From: Epichloe hybrida
Lineage: Eukaryota; Ascomycota; Sordariomycetes; Hypocreales; Clavicipitaceae
Length of the DNA: 64,000 nt
Direction: 5' to 3'
Assembly (NCBI GenBank): GCA_019022495.1
Contig: JAFEKR010000036.1
Span: 372,001-436,000, forward strand
This document shows positions 9,431 to 22,400 of the stretch, piece by piece (within the stretch, counting starts at the first letter, position 1; every line of letters begins with the position of its first letter). Under the pieces are notes generated by a model. The model had not been told where the DNA came from. It ran no database searches and saw only the letters and a list, made by a program, of their open reading frames with translations. A program made the translations under genes and the position numbers.

Positions 9431-11696
9431 CTATACCAACGTCTTGAGTGTTCGGACCTTGGGAGACGAAATGGTGCTTTCGGCTTTCCTCTTGCCCAGG
9501 ACTGGCTCTGGCGTGCGTCGAGAGAAGCCGGGCGTGCCCTCGCGATCCCTGGTCGCCTCTGCATGGCAAGACGCGTGGAAGACCCTGTTGCCGACCGAGA
9601 CTGCGTCAAGCCAGACCCATTCTTGGGCCGTGTCGAGCCACTTGTTCTCGAACTTCTCTTGGCAGATCGGACATACGTTGTTGACGCCGCTCGCCGGGTC
9701 GGGAACTGGAATATATTTGGGTCCACGATCGGCCTCTGAAGCCTGCTTGGTGCCATCCTCTGGCGTGGCTACGTGATCTGAGTCCACTACCTCTCGAGAT
9801 CGAAGCCAATCCTGACAAGAGCGTTAGTCGGGAAACTTGTAACCAAATAGACACAGCGATGGGGGTTCGGAAAACATACCTGTTGGTCCACATACCAACT
9901 GCGGTGTGTGCCTCGTTTCTCTGCCTCAGTCGTCCTCTGGTGAACTCGGAAATGCCAATCCATATGAGCCATCTTCTTTCTCTTCCCTTCCTCGTCGTTC
10001 TTGAACCGCCTTCCACATTGCGTGCAAGGTGGTCCTAGGTTGTCATAAAGTGCTGCAATGGCATCGGGGCGGTATCTGATTTTTAATGTGAGTTTCACGA
10101 CACTTGTTGTTGTTGTTGTCATCTTGTCTTGCTGGGGGCATTACTTACTGTTGCTTCAGCGCCGCCTCATTCAAGCTACCATGGTTCACAACTCCGAAAC
10201 CCTGGTGACTTGCGGCTGCTTTTGCCGACGCCAGAATACTGGATATGTTTGGTGGCAAGATTGGCCCACGCGCCGGCGGGGGATGGGCAATTGTCGAGAC
10301 GCCCGAGTTCGTTGGTGTGCCAGATTGAAGCATGCCAGCCTGACGAAGCTGGTCCAACAAAGACAGTGGGTTGTGCGGCGCCGGTTTGGCCGCCTCGGCA
10401 TGTGCTGCTGGAGGCGATGATCGAATCGAAGGAGTAGCTGTGAAGGGGGGCGGCGTAGGTGCCGACGCCTGTCTCGCCATTAATGCTGCCATTGCTCCGG
10501 GACCCAAAAGGGAGTCGAGTGTCACTTGAGGCTTCTGCTCAGGCGCTGCTGAAACTGGAGTTGGGGTTACGGATGCAGAGTAAGGCGGCACGTATCCTGG
10601 AGCTGTGATAGAGTTCTGGGCCGAGAGAGCCTTCCTCGTCACGGCAGCAAGTTCAGTTACTTTGTTTTTAATGAGCTCAAGCTGGTCTGGAGGCAAACTT
10701 GTACGCTGCACAATCCCTTGGAGGTCGAGCAGGGCTCTTAGTCTGTTTTGAATACTAGCATCATGTGGGTTCTGAGCGAACTCTGCCTTCATGGCAACAA
10801 TCAAGTTCTGTATGTCATTACTCAACGTTTCTACGCTTATTTCGACCGGCAGCACTTCCCCAGCAGGCCCATATGGCCCAGCAAGGGGAGGTTGGAAGAA
10901 AGCCGGTGTAGACCCGGACGGTTGAGGAGTCAAAGAGTCGGGGGGGAACTGGCCATCTGTCAGATAAGTCGCAACTTGGGTACGAGTCTGAGCAACACGT
11001 TGATTTACCTGTGGCTGGCCGGAATAGGGACCTGGCTCGCCTGGTCGTCCCCCATTGGTATAGGGGTACTGTAGCTGCGCATAGGCTCCTGGTCGTCCTC
11101 CTGGGCCTCGCATTCCTGGGGGTGTAGGTGTATTTCGATGTGGCATCATGGCTGGCCGAGGTCGTCCAGGGATCGGACCCTGCTGCGGCATTGTCGCTGC
11201 CCTGGCTTTCATCAGAGCATTCTCAATTGGGCGAACCAGCTCGTGCGAGAAGACCGGTCTCGTGTCCATGGATCCAGGAACCGGGTCTTTCCATGTCCTG
11301 AGCATTTCCTCCATCTTCCTTCGTACATTGCTGTCCACAACGGCATATGATTCCATAAATGTCTTGAACAGATTTCGGCCGAAATACAACGTATAAGGGG
11401 TTCCGACATTCTTCACGATGGAGTCGAGGACGTAGAGGGACGGTAGCTTTTTGCTTGGGGGCGCCTAAAGGTGGCATTAGCTGCTGTCTTGTTCAAATGC
11501 AGAACCAGGTTCGCAGAGTAGAATATCATGATACCTTCAAAATATGTTGCTGAAGAACTTCGGCAATCGCCAAGGCGTGTTCCGTGTTCTCGCGCGCAAT
11601 CACCGTCAAATTGCTGATTTCAAATCTCATGTTCGAAGACAAATCCTCCAAGGCATGGCGGTAGTCCTCCGCGACCTCATCGGCTTCCGAGGCCAT
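9431..11696 (-). CDS. Pcf11-like pre-mRNA cleavage and polyadenylation factor IA subunit
   Basis: Four exons, 11696-11535, 11464-10149, 10075-9880 and 9811-9431, join in frame to about 684 aa. The first two exons encode an RNA polymerase II CTD-interaction domain (residues 1 to about 140), recognisable from EDYRHALEDLSSNMRFEI, then KLPSLYVLDSIVKNVGTPYT and SHELVRPIENAL. A Pro/Gly/Gln-rich middle follows. Two C-terminal zinc-binding modules are visible: CTQCGRRF with DWHFRVH (about 505-534), and CPICQEKF with a downstream H-A-S-C-H (from about 605), as in Pcf11. The protein links transcription termination to 3'-end cleavage in the nucleus. Donors are GTATCA, GTAAGT and GTATGT; acceptors are TTTAG, ATCAG and GTCAG. 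Splice sites were placed by frame and family continuity (LKQQYRPDAIAALYDNLG across intron 2). Confidence 0.9.
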
Positions 11697-12741
11697 GGTT
11701 TAAACTTTTTTAAACGAAAATATGGAACGTTGATTATCACCAGATTATGATTTCACCCTCTATCCGCCGAAGCAGAATGAAGTTTGGAACGTGGCACTGT
11801 CGTTATCAAACCTGGACCAAGTTGGCTCTACCAAGGCAACGAGCTTGGCTCCAGGAACGAGAAACAAGAAGACAAGGCAATAGAACCAAGCACAGGGTAA
11901 ATTGTATAATGTGGTAAATATTGTCACAAGATTCTCTCCCCCAATGGCTTCCCGCCCCGCTGACGGCGAAGAGCCTCCTCGCTAATCCGGTGTGACGTTG
12001 CAGAGATGAGATGGTCTAGCTCACAATGGGCATGCTTCGAGGACTGCGAGATTGGGTGAGGGATATCTCTATGCTGGGTGACAAGTGTAACCAGCGACAA
12101 AAGATGTACGATTTTGCTTGCCTGCAAGGTGAATGAATTGCGGAAAGATGAAAGGCAGTTGAGGGTGCGCGGTCGCGTGGTCGACAAAGAGGAGCTTTGA
12201 AAGGTATTCCTGCAGGAGGATTGTTCCACCGAGTCAGTCACAAGGCCGTGAATCGCAAGTGTTCGCCTATGATGAATGGCTCATGCTGTTGTTCGTTGTG
12301 GCCGCAATTAGGTTGAAGTCGTGGGTTGAATCAGGAGTGTTGGTTGAGAGGGCAGGATGAAGGAGCGTAGGCCTCGACAGCCAGGCAGCAATGCGGGTTG
12401 ATGGTCACGTGTAGCCTATCCAAGGGTTGAGTTTGAGGTGGCCCAGGTGAGATGGGATCTTCCCCGATCTTCTTGCCACCGCAAGCTTCATCACCACTCA
12501 GCGGCCCCCCATATTATGGAACACAAAAATCGAATTATTTCTGTCGAGATCATTCACACTCCGTTGCAAGCCATGCACATACCATGCGACGAACAGAGGA
12601 AAGAAAATTCTGCCTTTTGCACAGGATTTGGGTATTATCTAACTTAGAATCACATGGGAAAAAAAAAAAAAACGCCTGTATCAATCAACGCGTCCCCTAA
12701 CTGCTGCCTCGATCGATTTCTCCCTGCTCCAATTTCGATAT
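11697..12741. other. Gap upstream of PCF11; possible small broken gene on the minus strand
   Basis: 1.05 kb between the PCF11 start and the 3' end of the membrane protein gene. At about 12230-11924 on the minus strand two abutting open frames look protein-like: one contains LLQEYLSKLLFVDHATAHPQ, the next SKHAHCELDHLISATSHR and ends at 11924. They are offset by one base near 12122. No ATG or convincing donor joins them, so no gene is called. A T-poor, A-rich tract sits at 12660-12672. Confidence 0.3.
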
Positions 12742-13590
12742 TCAGAATCGCGACAGGTGAACGGCTTCTGAGTACCTGCTGCTCCGGGCAAAGGAATGAT
12801 TCATCGGGTGCAAAGCGGTATCAGGGCGCTTGACCCCGGGCACGATCGGGCTTCGTCGATCATCGTGGCCAGCGTCGCGCTCAATGTCTTGGTGAGCTGG
12901 GAACGGGCCGCTGATATTGGGGCGGTTGGATTTGTTCTCACCAGTTTCCTTCTTGGCCTTGCCCCAGAGCGCGTTGTAGAGCTTGCTCGTTTTCTTTTCA
13001 TTCGAGTAGGAGTGTGATTCTGTGCTGGAAGAGTAATCCGGCAGGGTCCCCCGTCCATTCTTTGCCAGCGAGCCGTGGTCACGAATGTCGCGTGAGTTGA
13101 TGCCTTCGTTGCCATCGCGCCAGATGAGAGAGCCAATGATGTACAGCAAGCCAAAGGTCTGGGAAAGAATCGCAGAAGCCAGCACAAGCTTGGAGAAGTG
13201 AGGATCCAAGTTATCAGCATCATCGTTGGCGGGCTTATTCAGGTTGCCAAGAATGTTGCAACCGATCATGACCATGGCAAGACCGATCCATGAATGGCCG
13301 TGGTAGTCGGACAATACTGGCCACGTTCGCCTGTAGTATTTCTGAATGGCCTTGACAGGTAACTCCGAGACGAGGAGGAAGAGAGATATGAAGGATGTGA
13401 AGACGAGAGAGGCACATTCGAAGACGAAGTACGCCCGGTCCTTGTTAACTTTGATGACGAGGACCCAGCAAGAAGCCGAGATGGCAAGGAGAGTAATAAT
13501 GGAGAAGACTCGAAGTGTTTGCAGAATAACCATGCCAGCGCCCTTGATCGCGGCAGGTTTGAAAAGCTTGAGGAGAATCATCCAGATCAT
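12742..13590 (-). CDS. Four-helix integral membrane protein of unknown function, fungal family
   Basis: Single exon, 282 aa, starting at the ATG at 13590. Four hydrophobic segments are seen: about residues 20-46 (TLRVFSIITLLAISASCWVL), 54-80 (FVFECASLVFTSFISLFLLV), 101-118 (IGLAMVMIGCNILGN) and 133-158 (LVLASAILSQTFGLLYIIG). After the last helix comes a hydrophilic, Ser/Lys/Arg-rich tail of about 120 residues, presumably cytosolic. The layout (short N-terminus, four helices, long polar tail) matches a conserved family of uncharacterised fungal membrane proteins; I cannot name a function. No signal peptide separate from the first helix is apparent. Confidence 0.8.
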   Translation of the reverse strand: MIWMILLKLFKPAAIKGAGMVILQTLRVFSIITLLAISASCWVLVIKVNKDRAYFVFECASLVFTSFISLFLLVSELPVKAIQKYYRRTWPVLSDYHGHSWIGLAMVMIGCNILGNLNKPANDDADNLDPHFSKLVLASAILSQTFGLLYIIGSLIWRDGNEGINSRDIRDHGSLAKNGRGTLPDYSSSTESHSYSNEKKTSKLYNALWGKAKKETGENKSNRPNISGPFPAHQDIERDAGHDDRRSPIVPGVKRPDTALHPMNHSFARSSRYSEAVHLSRF

Positions 13591-14678
13591 GGTGCGTGGT
13601 TTGGTCTGGGAAGTGAGGTTTACTGTTGAGGGTGCGGATTAGAAACTGGTCCAGGTGTTACTGTAGCTCCGAGACAGATGATGGCATGCCCTCTGGAGAT
13701 AATTTGGTGTCCTGCAAGCCCTCGAATTCCGTACTCCCCACGATAAGAGTTTATTTTACGCGGTATTTGTTTGTCGTCGGTGTTTCTTTAGAAAGAAAGA
13801 CGGCTAGATGGAAGATTCGGTAGGGATCGGAGGCGCAGAATTGCTAGAGGAGCCAGCTCCAGAAGAAGAAGAAAAAGTGTACAGATAGAGGGCAACAGTA
13901 ATGGATGCGTGATAAGAATTGAACGCAGGTGACAAAAGAGAGGAGGGAGAAGCCGTGGATAGTGCTTAATGTACCATTGTCGCCGGGGTCGATAATAGGA
14001 AGCTCGTGGGCAAACAGAACAAGTCTCGGGCTGCTGGGCTGCAACTGGTCTTTATCATCTCACACCTGTCACGGGCAGTGAACAAGTCGCGACACACGAG
14101 CGGATTCATTCAGACGAAGGTGAGGAAGCAAACCACGAATGGCACCCATGCCCCGTTTGAACGCGGGAAGCGCTGGGTCACGTTGCGAGAGAGCAATCGA
14201 ACCTCACACGGCGTCTACGGGAATCATCTGCAGTGCCAGTGTGGCACATACAGCGAGCAGCGCATATTCTTCAGGCTCTCGGGACCCAATCGCTTGGTAT
14301 CTGAAGTTAGACGAAGACGAAATGTCCCAAGAGCGCGGCGATGGCGGAGAGGATGGAGGTGTTTCATGGTCGACGTGATGGGTCGCGATGGATGACAGTG
14401 TTGGGAGCGGCAAGGCCAATTTGAACAGCTCAGGCTAGCATTCTGTCTGAGCCTGTGTTCCCGGATCAGAAGGGTCAAAAGACGTGGAGAACGGCCGTGG
14501 TAATCCAGTGCACGGCGCTTCGCTCGACGGCCAATGAATCCAAGATGGCGTTTGTTGATGATGAGTGTGAAGTGAACTGGGTCAGGACTGGGTCAGATCA
14601 GACGCCAGGGCCAGGGCCAGCGCATTCAAGATGTCATGTGCCGGGATGCGGCCCCGGATCGATTGGTCAGCAGCTGTT

Positions 14679-14719
14679 GGTGCTGTCGGTGCTGTCGGTG
14701 CTGTCGGTGCTGTTGGTGC
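14679..14719. repeat. 9-bp tandem repeat, GGTGCTGTC
   Basis: Four consecutive copies (the last with one change) plus a partial copy, in the intergenic region upstream of BUD6. Confidence 0.9.
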
Positions 14720-15096
14720 ACGGTTTCAGAGGGCTCGGCGGGGTCGCAGGGTGCAGACGGGAGCCGCTTGTTCAAGGCGCTTAATGTCATTTATCATTGA
14801 TTATTACGGACTGCTTGAGACGATTCTTTCTTCTTTCTACGTACGAACTACGGAGCAGTCAATCATGGGGGGATTCATGGCTTGAACATCATCCTGCTGT
14901 TCACTGTCGCAGGGGTCTTTGTTTCGTGCCTTTGTTTTCCAGTTTTGGAGATGTACTTGATCGAGCGTGGTCGTTCCTGCTCCGTTTGTAGAACTGGAAC
15001 TGGAACTTGCAGGGTCTGGCGTGGCGCGCGCCCGTGGCCCATGGTCGGGAGCCCGGCCAGGCACCGCACGCACGCAACGAGCGGGCGAATGGCACC

Positions 15097-15168
15097 AACA
15101 CCACTAAAAACACCACTAAAAACACCACTAAAAACACCACTAAAAACACCACCAAACACACCACTAAA
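15097..15168. repeat. 12-bp tandem repeat, AACACCACTAAA
   Basis: Six contiguous copies, four perfect and two with one substitution, about 440 bp upstream of the BUD6 start. Confidence 0.92.
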
Positions 15169-15609
15169 CCACCACCCACTAACAGCAGGTGTTGACTTGA
15201 CCACTTTGGGACGTCCGCCTGGGCATCGTCACCTCGATGCATCCTGTCCACATCCACGTCCACGTCCACGACCACGCCCACGTCACGTCCGTGATTGCTC
15301 CCTGTGTCCTGCCATCATTGTTGCACGACTTGGCGCCGTCTTTGCCACCTCTTGTTTCCGTCTCTAGCATCTCGTCATCAGGGATGATCGTCTGTTAACC
15401 CTGCTATGCCCCGGCAATCGCACTCGCACCTTGATGCATGATAATTTTGCTACCCAACCAACCTGCGGCACATCATCATCCCCGACCCGCCCGACAGTCA
15501 CAACACGTCAATCGAGCACCCATCTTCCCATTCTGCGACATCGGCTTCTCACTGGTGTCTCGGCACCTTGCAATTGAACAGACGATCGAGTCGGACTGAA
15601 GAGAGCGAA

Positions 15610-18600
15610 ATGGCCATGCAGGCCTCATCGAATCCGTCGCAGCGAGGCTACCCCCAGCGCCGCTCCCCTGGTGCTGACCCAGGACCGCCGCCCAGCATGC
15701 GACCCAATTCTCCGGGCACTGGAAGCTTGCAACCGCGGTCATCAACTGCATCTAACCGCTCCGTGCAAAGCGTACAAAGCGTACAAAGCGGCGTCACAAG
15801 ACGAACAACGCGTGAGGTAAGTATCGCTCATGCTTCTCGCGCCGCAATCGGGACCTGCATGTCCTAACCAGGCGAGCTTCGATGCCATCATGTAGGGCTC
15901 TAGCAGCTCCAGCGGCTCATCCAGCATGCCGTTGTCGCAAATCGAAAAGAGCGTCACCCATCTGCTCGTCGCCACAAAGGAGCTACTCGAAACCTTGACG
16001 CAGTGGTCACGGGGTCAAGCCTCTGATACCCGCGTGTCCGATGTCTACGTTCGCCTCGGTTACGAATTCAACATGGCCTGTAGAGCCTTCACCGCCATCA
16101 ATGTTGATACTTCAGATCTAGGCAACGTTCCGGACTTGCTGAGAAGCATCCTCGAGGCTACGCTGAGCCAAGAAGCTAGTGCCGAGAGTCTGGAAAAATA
16201 CCTCCCGCGCATTCGTGACATCATCATTAATCTTTTACACGGCTTGAAGCGTAAACAACAGCGGTTACGGCAGAGGCAGGGGAGAGACCGCGATGCCAGC
16301 CTGCCTGAGAGAACAACGAGCGTCAGCACAACGGCAAGCGGCGCCAGTGGCTTGACAAATCTCATAGATGAGGGCTTGGAGAACGGATATCGACCTGGTT
16401 CCCGCCGAGGTGAAACTCCACAGCAACCCAATGTCAGCACCTCCCCGACTCCACGATATAACGCGAATGCGCCAAGAGATCAAGCCCGCCTGTCAACGAC
16501 CCCGGAACAACCTTCGATGGCGCAGAGTGTGCCCTCATTACCGCCATATCCATCTGACGATCCCGCAATGCCGTCGTCGTCGTCCATTGGAGACCTTAAC
16601 ATTGACGCTTTCCCGCCTCCACCTCCAACTCCGCCCGATAAGCAATCAAGCGCTTTGGCGGCTCTTCAAAAGGGGGGTGATCTGGAACGCCGAGCATCTC
16701 GAAGATACTCTCAGTATCAAATATCGAAGCACCTGGGTGGAGCCGCAAACGGGGTGCCGATCCTCCCGTCACAAAACACACCGATCCCCAACAGAGGCCG
16801 AAAGGAGGCTAGGGAGTCGTTAAGGGCCGTACAGTCACGAGAATCGGTTAGGCATAGCCGTACCTTGCCCACTCAATCCAAGCCGGCGGCGACGACGGAA
16901 TCATCGCCCGCGCAGATGCCCGCTTTGACGGTGGATGCTACGTCAATTTTACCGCCCAGAGCCCCGGCTGAGTTGAGCGATAGCCCCATCAATCAAAGCC
17001 CCGATGAGAAGTACGCACCTAGCGCGACACTCAAAGGCCCATTACGAGAGCCTGCTGCATTCACCGGAGGTGCCACTCGACGAGAGCCTGAAGAGAACGA
17101 ACCGCCCGGCACGCCTGACGAACCGCCCACGCTTCCACGTTCAAACGAACCAAAGTCGGGCGAATCCTATTTCCAGGTTTCGCCCCCACCAACACCAAAC
17201 AAGGACCTAACACTGTTCCTTCAATACAAGTCAAAGGTCAAAAAGATCGTCCTAGCCCAGGGCCGCGACGAACTGTCCATCGGGCGATTACAGCTTGCGT
17301 TTATCGAGAAATTCTCATGGAACACTCAGCAAAATGGGACCGACTTGCCCGAAATTTATATCCAAGACCCTGTATCAGGTGTCCGACACGAGCTGGAAGA
17401 TTTGACGGATGTGAAGGATCGAACGGTCTTGGTCTTGAACGTAGAACCGCTTGACGAGGTCAAACGACATTTCGATGATGGCCTCTCTGCTCTGACGAAG
17501 ATTGTGCAGTCAATGAGGCAAAACGTGCATGACCAGGGGACTACACTGCTGAGGGTGTCTGACAGACAACAGGATGCGGCAGCCGAACTGGCCAGATTGG
17601 CGACTATTCAACCTTCAGCTCCTGCAACGGAAGGCGGTGCTGCAAAACTGCTTCCTGGGGCAGGTCGAAAGTTGAACGCCGGTCAAGCGGGCGAGATACA
17701 GAACCTTCGACGAGATCTTGCTGTTCTCCGACAAACGTATTCCGACTTCCAGTCAGATGTCCAGAACTCCATGTCTGCCATCCGCCAAAAGGCTGCCAGT
17801 GTCAAAGCCGTTGCTGCCAAAGCTAGTGTTGTTGATGTTGATGGCGATGCTGGTTATTCCTATGTCACTAATGGACGGAAGCAACTGAACTCGGATTCTG
17901 ATCGACTCGTGGGCAAGGTGGACGATTTACAAGACCTGATTGAAGATTTGCGCAAGGACGTCGTGCACCGCGGAGTGCGTCCTCTGCCTCGCCAACTGGA
18001 GGACGTGGCGAAAGACATCACCAACCTCACCAAAGAACTCAAGAGGATGGAGGAGTACATGTCTTCCGAGAAGCCCATCTGGACAAAGATATGGGAGAAG
18101 GAGCTCGAGGATGTCTGCCAAGGCCGGGATGAGCTGCGTCTCATGGAGGATCTCATCGTCGACTTGCGCGATGACTTGGGCAAGGCCTCGGAGACTTTCG
18201 CCCTTGTTGAGCAGGCGACCAAGGAGCAGATGAAGGACAACGGCACAGGCGCGAGCGCGGGCACAGCAAGACAGTTCTCCAAGGGGTTGTCGAGCCTAGG
18301 CAACAGCTTCAACCAGAGCGCCGCCAAAGAGGACCTGCTCGGCGAAGTCCGCGCCCTCGAGCCGAATCACGAGAACCGACTCGAGGCTATAGAACGCGCT
18401 GAAAAGCTCAGACAAAAGGAATTGGAAGGTAGACGAGGCAACGAAATGCTACGAGAAATCGCCAACTATGTGCAAGACGGCAAACTGAAGAAATCGGGCG
18501 GCTTCGAAGAGGTAGAGCGCGCCAGAAAGGCCAAGGACGAGAGAATCCGTCGCGAGGTATGGGAACGCCAAAATGGCATGGTTCCCGAAGAGCCCATTGG

Positions 18601-18730
18601 CGAAGACGCGCTGCAGGAAGGACATGAGGCTGAGCAAGTTGCCGAGGACGAGCTTCTCCACGAGGCAGCTCCCACGCCTGCAGAAGAGGAGGTCTCAAAC
18701 GTGGCAGGTGATGGCGACGTGAAGACCTAA
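15610..18730 (+). CDS. Bud6/Aip3-type actin-interacting polarity factor
   Basis: Two exons, 15610-15816 and 15896-18730, separated by a 79-nt intron (GTAAGT donor, CTAAC branch site, TGTAG acceptor), encode about 1013 aa. The N-terminal half is Ser/Pro-rich and low in complexity, but includes a conserved helical block at the start of exon 2 (PLSQIEKSVTHLLVATKELL). The C-terminal AIP3 domain starts with LTLFLQYKSKVKKIVLAQGR and continues with the Bud6-typical segment GRLQLAFIEKFSW, followed by long coiled-coil stretches. Bud6 is a nucleation-promoting factor that works with formins at sites of polarised growth and is part of the fungal polarisome; in filamentous fungi it acts at hyphal tips and septa. 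Exon 1 has an in-frame repeat SVQSVQSVQSG encoded by an AAAGCGTAC-type unit. Function is assigned by family. Confidence 0.92.
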
Positions 18731-18761
18731 ACTGCCTGCCGTTCCGTCCTACCAAGAAGAG

Positions 18762-18804
<43 letters not shown>

Positions 18805-19244
18805 AGTACATGGAGTGTGTTTGTTAGAACTGGGCAAGCCGACGTCTTTTTTTTTCAAGAGCCATGCTCCCTTTCCTTGTACCTGTTTCCGTCTTCAATT
18901 TCCTTGTTCTTCACCCTTTTCGAAATTCATTTCTACCTTACTTGTGCCTTTAGGATGTTTCTTTTTCTTTTTCTCCATAGCGGAAGGCGAATTGGGTTGA
19001 AACGGTCGGTGTGATTTGAACACGATGGAACATGTCTGTTTGTAGTGTACGTGGGTAAATGGCATACTATCACAATGAGCATGACATTGTGTATCAAGTA
19101 AGAGTTTTACATGTGTGAAGAATCGTAAATTCGACGTTGAAAACGTTCTTCTTGGCCTTGTTCACGCGGGTCGGGGGGGTTTCTCATCATGCATCATGTT
19201 CATATATTCCATTTCCAACTGGCCTGGTTTCGTAAATCACCTTC
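18731..19244. other. Convergent 3' region of BUD6 and ELP1
   Basis: 514 bp between two stop codons. It carries a (TG)n microsatellite at 18763-18803 just past the BUD6 stop and several T-rich tracts consistent with 3' ends of both transcripts. No gene seen. Confidence 0.6.
18763..18803. repeat. (TG)n microsatellite
   Basis: Twenty uninterrupted TG dinucleotides starting 33 bp after the BUD6 stop codon, probably in its 3' UTR. Confidence 0.97.
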
Positions 19245-19399
19245 TCACCCCAGAAGAACAAGCTTCTGGAGGCTTGCAATGACGGGCGGTTCCTGGCGCC
19301 TCGTCCTATCGACCAGGTAATCTTGTAGAACGGCATCCCCACCTGTAGCTCTCCATGTGAATTGGTCGTCTCCTCCATCATGAACTAGTTGTTCTTGTC

Positions 19400-19431
<32 letters not shown>

Positions 19432-22400
19432 GGAGTCGTAGACGCGGCAAACACCTCCGCTATCGCCCTCTGACATGCCTCCACGACATCATTCATCAGC
19501 GACTCTGCGGCGCGGGCTCGCTCAGTCATGCCCCTCCTCACGAGGGCAAACACCAGGCGCTCCACTTCGGCCTTGGCGCCGGCCACGCGCTCGACCAGGC
19601 GACGTACGCTGTTGACGAGGTACTCTTCCTCGTAGACGGTTCCCTTGCGGCCCCTTGCGCGCTTCTTCTCCTCGCGGCGTCGGTTCTTGCTTGTCGCGCG
19701 GGAGACGCCTGTGCCGACGGTGCCGACACTGCCTGCTTTGCCGGTGTAGCGGGTGAAGAGACTGGCCGAGGTGGAGATGCGCGAACTCGCCGCGATGGAG
19801 ACATCGTCGGGGATGTCGACACCGCCGGGTCGCTCGCCTTCGTAAAAGGATAAAGGGTCCTCGATGGCCTTGCGACGCAGCTCGGCTATGCGGGGCGTTT
19901 GGGCGAGCAGTTGGGCCTTGCAGTCGGCCAGGAACTCGGTCGTGCTGCCTAGGGCTTCGGCCAGTCCCACGTCGACGGCGGATTCGAGCAGCTCGGGGCG
20001 TGAGTGGCGCACAACGAGACGGGTGGCATCGGCGAAGAGGTACCCCTTGCAGAGGCACCTGATTGCAGTTTCGAGGGAGGAGAGGTGCTCTAGGTGGATG
20101 GTGGCCGCAGAGGAGTAGTCCTTTGCTTCCCAGAGAGCATCGGCCAGACTGGTCGCCAGGTCGGTCATGGCCGATGAGGAGAGCGGCGGAGACTGCTGCT
20201 GCGCTGTGTAGAGGCACTCCTGCCAGCAGGTCACGCCGGCGGCGCGGTAGCACGACGTGGCTTTGGCGTAGTTTTGGAGGGATTCGTATGCGAGCCCGGC
20301 CTCGCGGTGCGAGGACCTGGATTCGAGGTATTCGGCGTAGAGGGCGGTGATGGCGCGAAGACGAGCCTGGTCGTAGCGATAAATGCGGAGGGCGTCTTGG
20401 TACAGCGAATATTTGGTCGTGTAGCTGCAGAACTCGTCGAAGGCGTCTAGGGCGTGCAGATGCTTGAGGGCTTTTGATCGACGCGCGAGGTGATCATCGA
20501 TTGCATATCGGCGGCGTAGCTCGGGGAGGAGGTGGAGGTTTTGGATGAAGGGGAGGTATTCCCGGGGATCGCGTTGGGATTGCTGGGCTACAAGGAGCGC
20601 TAGATCAAGGTTGTACAGGCCCAGGGCGTTTTCGTAGAGCCGGTTCACGTCGACGAGGAAGCAAATGTGCTCGACGGCCTTTTCTGCCACCTTCTCATCC
20701 TCTTGCATGAGTTCAGCCACGAGGGTGAGACCGTCGTCCAGTGCGGGTGGAGACTTGCAGACGTGTGCGGTGATGATGTTGTGTAGATTGGAGGCTTTCC
20801 GAGCTTCCAATTTCTGAAGCACGGCATCACAAACAGTGTTGATCTTGGATGAAGAGGAGGGTGAGGGGGCGGATTCGGTGGCGGTGGAGTGTTCATGGCT
20901 TTGCTCTTGGGACTCGGGTTGAGCCCGTGGTCGCTTGGTGTCTTTGTACATGGTTTCGGTGACGTCTTCTTCCCGGAGGGATGACAGGAAGAGATCGATG
21001 TACGTCACGTCATTCAGCTGGTCTAAGAAGAGGCCGACGTTGGCCAGAAACTGGCTGGGCTGGTGATCGTACAGTATGTTCATGTCGACCCTTTGTGTGC
21101 GGCAATAGGAGAAGGCACGGGCGTAGCTCTTCTCCTCGATGAGGCTTCGAATACCGTCAACCACCATGGCACGAGGAAAGATGGTTTCAACGTTGCCTCG
21201 GGGCATTTGAAGAACAATGCTCATGTTGGTGGGGATGGCAACGACTAGACGAGATCCTCGCTCCACACTGCGACATCTCTCGTCCTTTTCTGGGTCGTCC
21301 TCTGGAACTTGAAGATCTGGGAGGAATCGTTGGTCTTTTGAAACGAACATACTAAGAGAGAGGATGTTGAATTTGAACCGGGATCAAAACATACCTTCCG
21401 CAGTTGCCGTCAAGTGTACATGCTTGACGAAATGGTTGCTAGTGGTGAAAATAAGATGACTAGGCGAAACAACAAAGGATGTGCAATTTTTGGCCAGTAG
21501 CCTTGAGTTGGCATACAAGCGGCCGTTTCTTGACTGTCCAAAGGCAACCGTGCTGCCGTTTACTTTGCTGATCTCAAACCAGGGCAGATGAGTAGGAAAT
21601 TTCAGGCCGAAGTCTTCTGCGAGCTTCTCGGGGGTAGAGGGATCCGCATTCTCTGGGACTGCTGCTGAGTGCTTGCAAAGATGGCCTTGTAGATCTTGCC
21701 CATAAGCCTCTAGCGAAGTCGCATCCTCATACGTTGAGTTCGACACGATAATTTTGTTGTCATTATCAACCACTCGTATAGCACCGGCATCTACGTTGAT
21801 GGCAAACTGTCGTAAGCCAAGACTATCATGGGAGCAGACGCAATGGAAATGACCGTCTGAGACGCTCCAAATTCTCAGAGGGACTAGTCTGTCAGGATCG
21901 AGAAGACCTGATGATGGGAACGGCACACTGAATTTTAGAATGGGCTTGATGGAGCGGCCATTTTTCATAGGCCATTGGTAAACGTCAACTGCCTTGCGGT
22001 GCAGAGCTGCGAACCAAGCATTATGGCGGCCAAAGGCCACATCTGCGACGGTCGACTGGGTCGTGATGTCGAACAGAGACATCGGTGGTGGCACGTTGGC
22101 CGTTCTGAATGCTGTGAGTCCAACGGTCTCGCCATCAATCACTGCCACAGCGCCATTATCGTACGGCGGGAGACAGGATCCTCGAGCAGTGTAGAACACT
22201 TTCTCAACGGACATGATTTCGGATGGTGAGACGGCGATGAATCGAAGAGCCTTCTCAGGATGCCATGATAGATGGAAAAGCCCCGGTGCGACAGCCATTT
22301 CCTGCTTGAGGTACCAATGATAGTTGCCCGTGGTCCAAAGTTGAACCGAGTCCTTCAAAACCACGGCCAAAACAGTCGAGTCAGAGTTCCATTCAAGACG

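Larger units (their letters stand above)
13591..15609. other. Promoter region between the membrane protein and BUD6 genes
   Basis: 2.0 kb between two divergent start codons. Open frames in it lack coding character. It holds several short tandem repeats (14679-14719, 15097-15168, and CACGTC-type hexamers at 15245-15290) and CT-rich leader sequence ahead of BUD6. No gene supported. Confidence 0.6.

Noticed and set aside
15097..15168. Regular 12-bp repeats considered as a CRISPR-like array
   Set aside because: Units are contiguous with no unique spacers, and the genome is eukaryotic; this is a simple tandem repeat.
19389..20253. Open frames on both strands overlapping the Elp1 3' part
   Set aside because: Shadows of the Elp1 coding sequence; the CTG repeat gives a false poly-Leu start.
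21317..21350. Start of Elp1 exon 3 at the first TTAG acceptor (21352), giving MFVSKDQRF
   Set aside because: That join shifts the frame relative to exon 2; the TCCTCCCAG acceptor at 21317 keeps the frame and the expected family sequence.
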